A stretch of DNA of 64,000 nucleotides from Rhinopomastus cyanomelas (lineage: Eukaryota > Chordata > Aves > Bucerotiformes > Rhinopomastidae), in the NCBI GenBank assembly GCA_013400115.1, contig VXBP01004389.1:553506-617505 (forward strand), read 5' to 3'. The position numbers and the translations under genes are program-made. This document shows positions 12,600 to 24,624 of this stretch, piece by piece. Positions within the stretch are counted from its first letter, which is position 1. Every line of letters begins with the position of its first letter. The notes under the pieces are model-generated. The model worked only from the letters and a program-made list of their open reading frames with translations, ran no database searches and was not told the origin of the DNA.

Positions 12600-14528
12600 C
12601 TGGACATGTTGGAAGAGAAAGTTTTCTTTTGAGATAGGGATTCTCAGGCCATTGCAAATCTCTGCCATGGAAGGGTCTAGTTTGGACTTATTGCTCAAGA
12701 CTGAGAGAGAGTAACTTTAAAGTTCTCCCATTCTGTTCTGAGTCAACAGCTGTGATCATCCTTTCTTTAGGTACAGGAATAAGTCCTAATTTTTATTTAC
12801 TTAGAGGAAAATAAATCTCTTCAAGTGGTCAGATTAAGACATCCATCACAACTATCCTGCGAAGGTTTTAGCCCAGGTCCCCCAAAAAGAATTATTCTTG
12901 TATTTAATGCTCGTGGCCCACAATGTGATCCTGGCCAGCCTCAGGTCCTGCAAACCACGGACCTTTGTACTTAGTCCTTGGAGCAGGGAGGTCAGATAGA
13001 AGCCACGGAGCATTTCCAACATTTGGCAGTGTTCAGGAGTCAGCCCGATATGAGGCTTAAGCCTGAATGGGAGAACTTAGGGAACCTCAGCATCTCACCT
13101 TCATGCTTGGAACTAAGGGTACCATTAGCTAATCAACAGACCTTCTAAAAGTTTGCCTTCTATAAACACGTCCCCGTGTCACTGATTTCTCAGGGTAATT
13201 ACTAACCACAGAAGATATTTAAAGCTAATTACACACCTCCTACTCTTCAGAATTTAACTTGCATAGCAACCAGTCTCCAGGCAACACTTGCCACTGTACA
13301 ATAAATCTAATAGTTCTCTATAGATACCACATACATGTACGCATGTGTGTGTACACAGCACCACAGGAGGAAAGAACTTTTCCCGGCTTGTCTTCTCTCG
13401 CGCACGACAAACGATGGCCGTGCTTGAGGTCAGGGTTCAGCACGTATGTGAAGAACGGCCAGACACACTAGCCAAGAGTTTTATAACAGCACTTTAACAG
13501 GTAATCAAACCTGGGCTGCTTGAGCTATAAAATTTATAGAGGTGCTGAGCCTAGCCAGCACAAAGATTTAGCAGAATGTGGGTTTTGTAGTGGATTTGGG
13601 ACAAGAAGTGGTCTTTGCAGCTTTCAAAATGGGCCCAAGACGTCCATGCTGTCACTAGATCATTAGCAATCCCACACATGTACTTATGCACAAATGTCCA
13701 CGCACGTGAACTTGTGATGCTGCAAGTAGTTTCTGTGCTTGCACCCACGTACACACAAAGCCACGGACGGCGTGGTCACGCATGCAGCTCTCCCCACGGG
13801 GATGCAGACAGGCGGCGTGTGAAAGCATTGTCTAGGCAGTCCACCGTTACCTAGGCAAGCCAAGGACGGAGCTGCTCGCTTGTCTCCGCTACTCGGAAAG
13901 GCAACTTAGCTTTTCGTAAAGACAAAACTGAGTTCAGGGTTTTGGGAGCTGCTGGGCTCCTACTTGAGGAAGCAGAAAGGGACTGGGGCCTCAACAGTCG
14001 GACTCCGTGAATCCAGCCAGCCTTTCTAACGGGAACCCAGAGGTGACTGGCTGGGAACGGCTTCACACCTTCAGAACCTGCAAGTCAGCAGGAAACCCCA
14101 CGTGTCCCATGGAGACCGCGGGACTTTCAGAAGTCAGGTGTCACCCTCATCAGTCGAGACATTTACAGTCAAGCAAAAGAGAGCAGCACAACAAAGTGCA
14201 GGAGGAAAGAGAACCCCGAGCTGACGGGCTTTAAGCTGATGGAGGCACCATGTGGCTGAACTTTCTCTTCTTCTGTTTTCCTGTGCGATGGCTCGAGATA
14301 CGCAGGCAGCAAGCAGGTCTTAGTGAAATACTGTCAGTAGCCCCTGGGCCTTATGTCAGTATGAAACTGAGACCTTGATGCTTGGTGGACGACTGACTCA
14401 AACCTGACGAGCTTACCAGGACCTCCTAGAATCACCCCTGCACCCCACAGGCGCATGAGCAAATCTCTTCACACAGCAACAAAAAAACCCAGTGGAAAGG
14501 AGGAGAAGCAAAGGTCAGTTTTACTTAC
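12600..14528 (-). other. intron 11
   Basis: 1929 bp. It has scattered GT/AC-rich stretches (around 13.3-13.35 and 13.7 kb) but no repeat family, RNA or exon that I recognise. Confidence 0.8.
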
Positions 14529-14555
14529 CTAAACTTTGATTTTGAGATCCGATGC
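14529..14555 (-). CDS. CACNA1C: CACNA1C microexon 11 (I-II loop)
   Basis: 27 bp, acceptor TGTTCTTCTTTTTCAG, donor TTTAG|GTAAGTAA (strong). With the GC from exon 10 and the T from exon 12 it reads A-HRISKSKF-S, matching the CaV1.2 I-II loop just before YWRRWNRF. Its length is a multiple of three, so skipping would remove nine residues without shifting the frame and would join ARLA to RYWRR. A UGC lies 18-20 nt upstream, as in SRRM4-dependent microexons. It is too short for ordinary ORF detection but is secured by frame, splice sites and family sequence. Confidence 0.93.
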   Translation of the reverse strand, partial: ASDLKIKV

Positions 14556-17500
14556 CTGAAAAAGAAGAACAGGCAATTGCCATGACAGTTTCTAAAGACA
14601 TCTCACACCTCCCAGGTTTTTGTGGAAAGGACAACAGAAAGAAATGATGTCAAGCTCAACTAATTTTTTAAAGGATGGTCTTCTCCTTTTGAACACCCTG
14701 GAAATCAGCGTAGGCACTGGGCATGGCCAGAAGTCCCTGATATCTTGGGTTTTGATGGTTCCATGCAGGAGAACTCATGTCCTGATGGGTTTCTACCATG
14801 GACTGGCATCAGTGAACTAGTTTTTCCCTTGACTGGTCTAATGCCAGGGGCACTCTACCTCTGCAGGCAAATTCATTTTCAAGTGTGACTCTTTTTTTTC
14901 CTTTTAGTCACTCGAGTTTTTTCCTTATGTTAAAATATGTGTGACTTTATGCAGACAGACTTGTTGCTTTCACACATCACCTGTCACTTCAGGATATATA
15001 AGCACATTACGAAACCATGGGGGAAATAACACTTTCTTTTTTCCCAGCAGTGGAAGGAAAAAGAGCGCACGTTGGATATGTCCAAACTTAAATACTAACA
15101 CTCGTTTTTCTTTGTCATCTAAGTAAATTGGGTTGAATTCAAAAGGGTCTGAACAATAACAGATTCTGCTGCTATCAGTGCAACCTTGGTGACAGTGCAT
15201 TCCTGAGTACCTGGCCATGCTCCCACTGTGTGTGTTTATCCAGTTCCATGCACTTGGCTTTATTCACCCAACGAAGCTCATTGGGCTCCCATGAGATGTC
15301 ACAGACAGAGACAGACCTCAGATCACCAACCGCTACCATGACATGCCTGACACCTGTCCCATAAAGACTTTTAACTCTTTATCTGCCTTCTGCTTCCTAT
15401 ATAACGTTGCTCAGACAGAAATAAAGTTCTGTGGGTGCAATGACATGAGCCAGATGTGACTTAGGAAGCTGCAAAATCCACTACCAGCAACAGAAGATAT
15501 GAGACTCTGGAACTGATGGTGAATAAAGCTGGCTTGAAGCACTTCTTAGGGTTCTCTCTGCGCCAGGAAACTTACTTATTATTGACAACAGCTTGCAAGG
15601 GTCTTACTGTAGTGGCTTGAAAATGGGTTAATAGTTAGTGGGAATGGGACAATGCAGTTCTCAAATTATCTAGCATTACTTTGTGCCACAGCCTTTACAG
15701 CAGTCGTGCCTGTTGTCTGAGGACATCAGTCGCTGACAAGTCATCAGCGATGGGTCAGTTTTCCTACGTGAAAGAGATTTTAGCGATGGGAACATTTCGC
15801 TAGCAGATGGTCCAGTCCAAAAAAAAGGGCTTTGCACAGAATCCATCACTCCTGCTGGTTGTCTGGGCCACATCCTGGGCCAGCAGTGTGGCTACAGACA
15901 CATGCAAGAATGCTTTTGGTAAGGAAGAAATAATGCTCTGTCCCAAGAGCTGGCTAATTTATGCTGCAGGGCAAAGGGAGCTTTAGCCAGGACGAGAGTG
16001 AAGCACCTGCAAAAGACATCTTTAGTGCTACAGCCGTCCCGGCTTTTCGCCGAGAGGTCTTGCTCCTCACATGCTGCAGTGGATCAGATTTACAGGCAAC
16101 AGGAAACAAGGCTCAGAAAAACAGGGGAAAGGAAAGAAGAAGAAATCACAACGAAGAAGCAGACTGGGCACTGCAAAGGGGATGGCAAAGGCTTTCATGA
16201 GGAAAGGGACGGGGGAGAAAAAGAGAGTGAGAGAGACGTCTCGGGGAACCTGCCTGGTGGAAGACGAAGGACAGCGCGCGAAAGCCTCTGGTGACCTCTC
16301 TGGCTAACGGTTTCCCAGTGAAACAGCTGTGTGGCTTTTGAGGAATCTTTTATTTGTTTAAGAAAAAGGCGTGTGGCAGGTGTAGTACTCATCATGCATG
16401 TGCTAATTACATCTTTGGAGCACGACGAGCAGCAGCCAAGTGCGTTCAGTGCTCCCGCAGGTTAGCTGCAGCCCTCCCCCTTCCCCCACCCTGCCTGACT
16501 GCTATGGCAGAAGGCTTTATCACATGTGGGTGTGCTGTATATATAGAACAGGACAAGGAAGGAGGAAGAGATGTATATTTAGAGGCAGAATCCAACAGTG
16601 ACATGGAAATTTGGAAACACAACCTGTACAACAACCGATCCTGAAAACATTGTGCCCAGATCCGAAACGCGCACTTTTCCCAAGCGAGCCTTATGATCAA
16701 GACTCTTTCGTCTGTCAGAATCAGAGTTGAGGACACCACACAAAAAAACCTGCTCTTAGGGTGTCTCTTACGGATTTTAGAGCTGTGAGAACACAGTGCT
16801 GGTGAGATGCTGATTCTGTTTTGGTGCAACACGGTGCACTCTTCAGCCGCTGGCCAAGCAGCGTTGCACTTTCCTCTCCAGAAAGAGAGGTGCCTGATGA
16901 AGACATTTCATTGCTTCTAGCGTCTCTGAAGAGAAGGTGCTCACCCTAGAGTCCTTTTCCCACCTGTTACTGGTGCAAGAACATAGAGTGACGTGATGGT
17001 TTCAGAAATGTATGCTGCATACCTGATAATCTCTCAGCATAAAGCTTAGGGAGAGCCATGCCCCTGCGACTTGCGCTGGAGCAAGGGGCCTCTCAACATC
17101 CTTCTGGCTGCTGTCCTCTGATAACGCAATGAACACCGAGGAGTTGTACAGGAGTACGCAATGACCACTGCTCGTTTCTGACCACCAGCTGAAAGCTTCC
17201 AGAGCAGATGCCTGGCCCTGGAGAACTTGCGTTCTGATGTGGACACAGGTCATCCTGCTCAGGCACACGGCAATCCCTCTCTTTCAAAATCGCTGCCCTT
17301 CTTGCAGAGGCACTCGAGAGCAGGTCGACCTGACAGGAGCAATGCTGATGTTAAGAGAGAGGTGGCTGCTGACCAGCAGCAGGAGGAACCTACGAAACAT
17401 TGTCAAGGAGAATTGACCTGTCTAGCTGAAAATTGAGCTGGCTGGGTGTTCAACGGACTTTGTCACGGGCTGGGAAAACAGGCCAGCACTCCAGCATCCA

Positions 17501-20500
17501 GTGAACAGCCTTGCTGCTCCATGCAAACCACAGGCGAGGGCTGCCCCGGAATCCAGAGCAGGAAGGCAATTCCTTCTCCCCAAGGGCATGCTGTCATCCT
17601 TTGGATGCAGGTCTAGAGCTGACTGTGAAGACCAAAAGCACCTTGCTCGTAATAAATGGGAGAGGAATGACTGAGACTGACACGCAAGGCTCGACCCTGT
17701 GTGTTTTCCTGCTGAAGTCAGCAAGGGCTTCAGAGCTTTTGGCAGACTCTTGGTCATGATGTGATTGTCACAGGAGGAGGCCATCACGTTGGTAGGCGAG
17801 AAGCAGCAGCAGCAGCTAGAGCACACCTGCACGCAGGCAGATTCCTTGGCCTTTACCACTGTCTCTCACCCTGACTCTTGCAAGAGCTGCACAGGAACTA
17901 TCTTCCCAGCCAGAAAAGCACCAAGGGAACAACCACTGATGACTCAGCTGCGAGGGGAGGCTGCCACTGTTCACGATCCTGTCAGGACACACTGCTCTTA
18001 TTTGGAAAATCAGTGCAGCTTGTTCATTTTCATGTATCCTCTTTTATTGTTCTAACCCTCGTTGGCAGAAAAGCAATTGCTCTCTACCCCAAACGTATGG
18101 GAAGCGTAGACAACAGGACAATGCTGCGTGAACCCTTGTTTCAGTGAAAACAGGTAAATTTCAGCTCTCTTCCCCTTTGAGCTCCAGGGCTCAAGTTCGA
18201 GTGAGCCGAAGTTCACACAGAGACTCCATGGAACATCAGGTTCCAAAAAGGAGTGTGTTTTTTTCTTAGCTAATACATACATATTATATGTGGGTGCGTG
18301 TGCATGGGGGGGTCAGGGGTGTCTGTGTGTAAAAACAAGTCCTGCTGTGGCACACGCAGCTGGATGGCTGTACTACAAACTAACCAGTCTCGTGGTACCG
18401 CCAGATCGTACACGTTGATACCCTGCACAGAACAGGCTGCTACAACTTCTGAGCTTGTCCTCAGGAATCTGTCTGGCACAGCAGTAGCCAGAGATGCTCA
18501 GGGAAGCGACTGGCTGTTGTGAAGCCCCCCCAGCATAAGGCTACTCCATAAATAGAAGCCCATGGCTCCTAGTTCTGCATTTATCCCACTGATGCTTGCC
18601 ACAGAAGAAGCATGCTGCTTTGTACCCAGAGGCAACAGTTCATTACAGCTGTGACACACCAGAGGGAAGGTAAGTTCCTCTTCCCAGTGTAATCCTTGAG
18701 GATAAAAGCTCTTTTGCTCCTACTGCAGGGCAGATGCTGGTGCAGGACAGGGATGATAATACTCGGGAAGTCATGAGACACTTTGCAATGTCCCATGGAA
18801 CACCACAAGACCTTTCTCAGGTTCAGATACCTGGTGGAGCTAACACTCTTCTTAGGAGGGGAACTACTCCCTGTCACAGCTCTCCTAATGGCAGCAACAT
18901 CAGAGCAGGAGTATGAATGAGGTTTCAGGTTTTTGTTTGAATTCTAAGAAACTGGATCATCACAATAAACAAAGAGAGACTAGATGTTGGAGTTCTCCTG
19001 GAACCCCTTCTGTTGGTTTGAAGACTGGCATTGCTCCAGACAGCACAGCTGAGGAAGGCAGTTTCTATAGCATGGATACTACAGGAATAAAGCTTTGAGA
19101 CAATTCATCAGTAGGATGAAGCTTGTGTTTGAGAGGTACTCTTCTCATCTCACATAGCATATGTCTCTGTGGAGCTGAGAAAGGCTGTCAGGGAAGATCT
19201 CCTTTTCCAAAAAACACACTTGAGCCTGGCTTCTCAAGCAGATCTTTCTGTCTTTCACAGACCCAGCTCTTCAAAGCTCTACAGCTTTTCATAAGAACAG
19301 AAAGAACAGCCAGTAATTCCAAGTTATCTGCAATAAAAAACCCCTTTCCTCTTGGTTTCCTGGGAGCTGTTTGCCTTTCATCACGAGTGCATTCTTACGG
19401 CAAGCTCAGCCTGTAGCCACAGTGGTGGCACTAGGGTGGTTTAATGCCCTGATGCCATTAAATCAATAAATACTGCAGCCTTTCACCTAAAATATCCCGG
19501 TTTCTTCAGTCGCGTCTGCTCGCAGCCTGCCCTGTGTGGTCTCACGGACACCAAGTGATGCCAGGAGGCTGGTGCAAGGCTCATCTGCAGTAGATGAAAC
19601 TCAACAATCAAAACCCAAAAACGTGCCTAGCCATTTCAGCCATAAAAACAAGAGCCAGATGGCTCAAAAGTCCAGGCTTGGTCTTCCACTAGAGCAGATC
19701 ATGGTGGCATGACCATCACTATTACTGTGTATTAAAGTTAGCAGCACCAGGTGAGGAACTTGCATGAAAAGCTCAACTGACTTCCCACACGAATTCTCTC
19801 TATTCTTGAACACCTCTCACACTCTTTAACATCTCTCAGGCTCCAATAAAAGAACATGTTAAAGTAGATTCTTGCCTACGTTTTATATTCCAGCAGGAAT
19901 ATCTGCCTGTGAAGGGTTCACATTAGGGCTCAGCGAGGAGGGCTTCACACTTCTTGGAAACAGGGAAGCTGGTTCCTCTCTCTGCCTGAGCAGTAACAAA
20001 ACAGAAAGGGTTCCAAGCCTCAGGAACAAAGGCAGCTCTGAAGCACCACAGGTTTGAAACACACCTTTTACAGAAGCATTTGCCAAAACTGTGTCTTGCT
20101 CCAGACTTTCAAACACGACGACACAGCCGTTCATTTTCCTGGATGAAGGAGCCTGTCATCTCCCAGAAGTGAAAAGCAATCTCGGTGAGACCTTGAGGAT
20201 CTTACCTGTCCTTGGGTAAGAGCTGAAAGCCCACCTCTCTCAGTAACCAACTTCAGTCCCACTGCTATCCATCACCCCTTTTCAAATGAAGTGAGAAGCA
20301 GCAAGGAGACTCTCTCCCTGGTATCTCACGTGTCCTGCCTCCATGCAACGTACTGCCCTGCAACTTGGACATGTGCAGCACTGGAAGAAGAGACCAAAAA
20401 CTCTGCTCTTCTGGCATTTTCTTCTTCCCTCAGATGTGTTGAACGGAGCCACCCCTCCTCCTCATGCCAGGGGTGCAGCGGCCACGCTGCCAGACCGCTG

Positions 20501-21046
20501 CCACGCTCCTGTGGGCACACTGCGTTATTTTTAGTAAACCCCATTTTAAGTAATTCTCTACGTTTAGAGCTGGGTTTAACTGCAGCTGTCCTGGCCACAC
20601 TCCAGCTAAGACAATCACGCTCTGCTTGCCAAAACTCCCCTGCAGTCCCAGGGCAAGACAGGCTAGCCCTCACACCTCTCCCTACACGCTGGTACCCTTT
20701 GCTTTTGAACACCTGTCACATTTTACCCTGAAGGTGGCTGAACTTAAACCCCTGCAGATACAGTTCACCAAGTGCTCTAGGACCCTTTGGGATAAGGACG
20801 TTACACGAAGGCAAGCTGTAGGATTAAAAATATATGCAACTTTATAGTAACAGCTGTCACTGCTGTTAGCACTCTGTGGCACCAGGGGACTCATTCTGCC
20901 AGAAACCATAACTGCAGAACAGAAATGGTTCCCAAATTGGATCCAGCTGGAAGAACTGATCACATATCTGGCTGCTCCTTCCTGTAATGCAACAGGATCG
21001 CAAGCCGCATGGTGGGGTCCTATAGGAAGGGCTACCACTGCCTCAG

Positions 21047-21736
21047 CACCATAGGGGTTGGAAGGGACCTCGAAAGATCATCTAGTCCAATCCCCCTGAC
21101 ACAGCAGGATCACCTAGACCAAGTCACACAGGAACCTATCCAGGCNNNNNNNNNNNNNNNNNNNNNCACCCCAGGATGCTGTTGGCCCTCTTGGCCACAA
21201 GAGCACACTGCTGGCTCATGGTCATCCTGCTGTCCACCAGGACCCCCAGATCCCTCTCTCCTACACTACTCTCCAACCGTTCAGTCCCCAGCTTATACTG
21301 GTACCTGGGGTTGTTCTTGTCCAGATGCAAGACTCTACACTTACCCTGTTATACTTCATTACATTTCTCCCTGCCCAGCTCTCCAGCCTGTCCAGGTCTC
21401 GCTGAATGGCAGCAGAGTCTGCAGGGGTATTTGTTACACCACCCAGCTTTGTGTCATCAGCAAACTTGCTGACAGTGCATGCCAATCCCTCATCCAAGTC
21501 ACCAATGAATAACTATATAGTTATCCACATATCCAAGATATATATCTATCGGTCCCAGCACCGATCCCTGGGGCATTCCACCAGATCCAGGTCTCCATCT
21601 AGACTGTCCCATTGACCACTACTCTCTGGCTTCCTTCCTGGAGCCAGTTCACCATCCACCTCAGTACCCAGTCATCTAGCCCACACTGTCTCAGTTTGGC
21701 TGTGAGGATGCTGTGGGAGACTGTGTCCAATGACTG
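21047..21736 (-). mobile_element. CR1 LINE with internal assembly gap
   Basis: Minus-oriented CR1. The 3' tail (GGGGTTGGAAGGGACCTCGA, TCATCTAGTCCAATCCCCCT) is followed by a gap of Ns and then by ORF2 sequence. Read on the minus strand, the protein pieces are ALVAKRANSILG, YQYKLGTERLESSVGERDLG and SKFADDTKLGGV (the FADD-type reverse-transcriptase region tail). The ORF2 part that should lie between SILG and the tail is missing at the gap. Stops break the frame. Confidence 0.93.
21146..21166. other. assembly gap (21 N)
   Basis: A run of 21 N bases inside the CR1. The flanks are parts of CR1 that are normally several hundred bases apart, so the true missing length is probably not 21. Confidence 0.99.
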
Positions 21737-21939
21737 GATCTAGCCTGGTTCCTTCAGGCAAGAAGTCATAATCTAAACCAAAAGTCTCCGCAGGCAGGTG
21801 AAAGAAACTATCACAAATCATTTATCCTGGGGCTAGTAAACTGCTGGCTTACACACAGGAAAGCAAACTGAATTTACAACACGTTCCACGTATCACATCT
21901 TGTAACATGGATAAGATCTCCCCCTCTTCAGTCTGTGGA

Positions 21940-22405
21940 GGGGAGGGCCAAAAGCATAAGTGAGAGATACAGTCGAGGTTTACAAAGGCAGGAAAGAGAT
22001 AGATAAGGTGAATGTGGAACTGCTGATTATCAGACCTCACAGCACTAGGAGGAGAGGACACTGACTGAAAGTACAAGTAGTAGATCATCTTAAAACAGAT
22101 ATGAGAAAGTATCAGCAGACTTCTGAAACTTGGTGCCACAGGAGGTTGTCAAGGCAAACAGCTTCAGTGGGTTCAGAGGAATCTATGGATGACAAGTCCA
22201 ATAGATGACCAACAAAGGCAAAAAGTAGAGTGTTGCCCTCTAACTTCTGTAGTACAACGAAGCATGGATTTGGGAGCAGTAGAAGAGGACTGGAACGCAG
22301 CAAACGGCCAGGCTTGTGCACTTGCCCTCCTGTCACTGTCAGGATGCAAACACTGGGACAGCTGGAGCACAAGTCTGACAAGACAGAGCACCTCTTATCT
22401 ACTGA
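21940..22405 (+). mobile_element. ancient CR1/L3-like LINE remnant, 3' part
   Basis: Phrases such as GAGAGATACAGTCGAGGTTT, GGTGCCACAGGAGGTTGTCA, TGGATGACAAGTCCAATAGA and TGTCACTGTCAGGATGCAAA, in this order, follow the layout of the end of ORF2 and the 3' UTR of the older CR1/L3-like LINEs common in reptile genomes. It is strongly diverged and has no open frame. The identification is from memory of the family layout, not an alignment. Confidence 0.55.
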
Positions 22406-23233
22406 CGATGAGAATTTGACCAACAACACTGAAGGGCTCAGGGTATGGCCAAGGACAGGACAGCGCCTCAAAGCAGTCCAGCATGGGATGATCTACAGCA
22501 TTGATATGCTTAGCCCATTTTTTCAAGACAATTTGGAGGGACTGACACATTTCCCCCCAGTATAAAGTCCATTCTTGTCATGTAAAGAGGAGAAAAGACT
22601 TGCCTGCTCTTGCTCTCCGTGACTCTAAAACACACTCCACACAATATGGCATTCTGCAAGTGCTGCCTCACGCTTTCTCAAGCATCTCTACTAACTCCAG
22701 CGGTGCAATTTCAAAGAGGCTTTACTCCCTCCTCATGATGCATTTCTTTGTTACTACAGCATTTTGCTCAGCATTAGAAGGGCATCATTCAGGCTGCAGG
22801 ATGGGAGTTATCCACATATTTCTACTACGAGACACTGTAAACTGTGCAGGAGTCACTGAGGAAATTAAAATAGACCAGTCACTTCCACTCTTTGGTCTAC
22901 ATGTGTTGGATCTGGGTATCAGCCAGGAGGAATTTTAAAACCAGAGCACTGTGTCCATCATTTATTCTTTTAGCTGTTATATAAAACCAACTCTGCTTGT
23001 CCTGCACGCTCTGTGTTTCCTTACGTCCGCGCTGCACACTCTGTGCTTTACTTACGTCCGTGCAAACTCCTCAGAGTGAGTTTACACTGCAGTTAAGAGC
23101 TCAGAGCAGTATGCCTCCTTCACTCTCTCTTTTCACCCACCGTGGGCCTTCCTTACCCTTGACAAGCCCGACGTGTGCTCTGCCAAGCTCAGCCGAGCAA
23201 GCTCAGTCCACACGCCTGCGCACGGGTACTCAC

Positions 23234-23324
23234 GCCAGCCGAGCACCGCAGTTTTCGCCTTCCATGTCTGCTCCTGGGACATTGTCTGTGTTCACAGACT
23301 CAGTCTCACTGGTGGGCATGCTCA
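23234..23324 (-). CDS. CACNA1C: CACNA1C exon 10 (I-II loop)
   Basis: 91 bp, acceptor TTTGACTCTTACAG, donor GC|GTGAGT. Starting in the codon begun by exon 9, the product is MSMPTSETESVNTDNVPGAD followed by MEGENCGARLA. This part of the cytoplasmic I-II loop discriminates CaV1.2 from CaV1.3, which lacks the GENCGARLA sequence. Changes from the mammalian protein (TDNVPGADM for TENVAGGDI) are conservative. Confidence 0.96.
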
Positions 23325-24555
23325 CTGTAAGAGTCAAAGCAAGAAAAAGAGAGGGTTGGACATTAGAACCCAGCACATCTATTAATAAATCACACGCAGG
23401 AAGGAACTGGCTTCGTGAAAAGACCCTCAGTTGCAGATCTGCAGGATTAAACAATTTGCTGAGCAAACCTTGTGCCTCTCAGCACGGGCCAGGTTGACTT
23501 TGAGAACGTACACAGGTTACTTGGATGCTAAAGAAAAGGGAAAAGCAGCTACTTTCATTCTTTCAGCGTCAGTTCCTGGAAATGTTATGGATGCTTTGTT
23601 CAACGACTACAATACGGACAAGGAGTACCAGACTGACAGGCATTCAGGCTTCTAGGAGCAGACCACATCAACACCACCGATGGCTCATCTTTCGTATACT
23701 AGCCATTAATGTGTTTCAAACTTGCACCTGTAAACTGGTCCTACTGGGATAAGAGGAGAATTTAGACTCTCTGACCCACTCAGACATTACCAGCAAAAGC
23801 GCTAAAGCATATGGACTTGGTGGAGATTTTATGTTGACACTCGCCGAGAGCTGGACAGAATCTTCTAGGCTTCTACAGAAGTATCACAGAACAAACAGTA
23901 AATGAAAGCAAAGTTAGGTGTGCACCTGTCTCATCTGGATCCAATGACCTGTCAATTTTCTATTATCAAACCTCATTTTATTTGCTTCAAAACCCAGCAA
24001 ACTCACCATTTCCAATAAACCAGCTGCTCCAAGCTCCTACACGAGCTTTAGAAACTCCCTAACGCGTAACCATTCGGTATGAGGCAGTACAGTGTTGTGT
24101 CCTCTTCCCTCCTCCTGGCTTCTCAAGTACACAAAACAAACAGGAGAATGGTCTTCAAACTGAAGGATGGAGGAGATCAAGAGATCTCCTGGATGCCTTC
24201 AGAACATAACATGTGTTAGCAGTGGTGTGTATATCTCAGAGGAGATTTTGGAGCATGCACTGTCAGCTGTTAGAGAGGATTGATTCTAACAGCCTCTGTG
24301 TTACTCTGTGCCGTGAGTGTGGCTGGTTGTGGGTCCTTGGCACAAAAGGAGCCAATGTAAAACAAGTATGTTCCACATATCTGTTGGACTGATGGTGATG
24401 GTGATGGCTATGAAAGCAGGTGTTCTAGAGGCTGGTAAGGTATTAGAAGGTCCTGGCTCCCTGCTTCACAAGCACTGTGGTAAAAATTTGTCTTGAAATG
24501 TACCGTCTTTCCTTCGCCCCATCCCAAGAGCTCACGCGCCTACAACATGTGTCTT

Positions 24556-24624
24556 AGAATCATAGAATCATTATGGATTGGAAGGGACCTCGAAAGATCA
24601 TCCAGTCCAACCCCCCTGACACAT
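24556..24624 (-). mobile_element. CR1 3'-end fragment
   Basis: AGAATCATAGAATCATTATG, then GATTGGAAGGGACCTCGAAA and GATCATCCAGTCCAACCCCC: the reverse complement of a CR1 tail. Same strand as the gene. Confidence 0.95.

Larger units (their letters stand above)
14556..23233 (-). other. intron 10
   Basis: 8678 bp before the microexon. It holds a gapped CR1 (21047-21736) and next to it an ancient CR1/L3-like remnant (21940-22405). The rest, including 14.6-21.0 kb, shows no repeat family, RNA or exon I can recognise. Confidence 0.75.
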
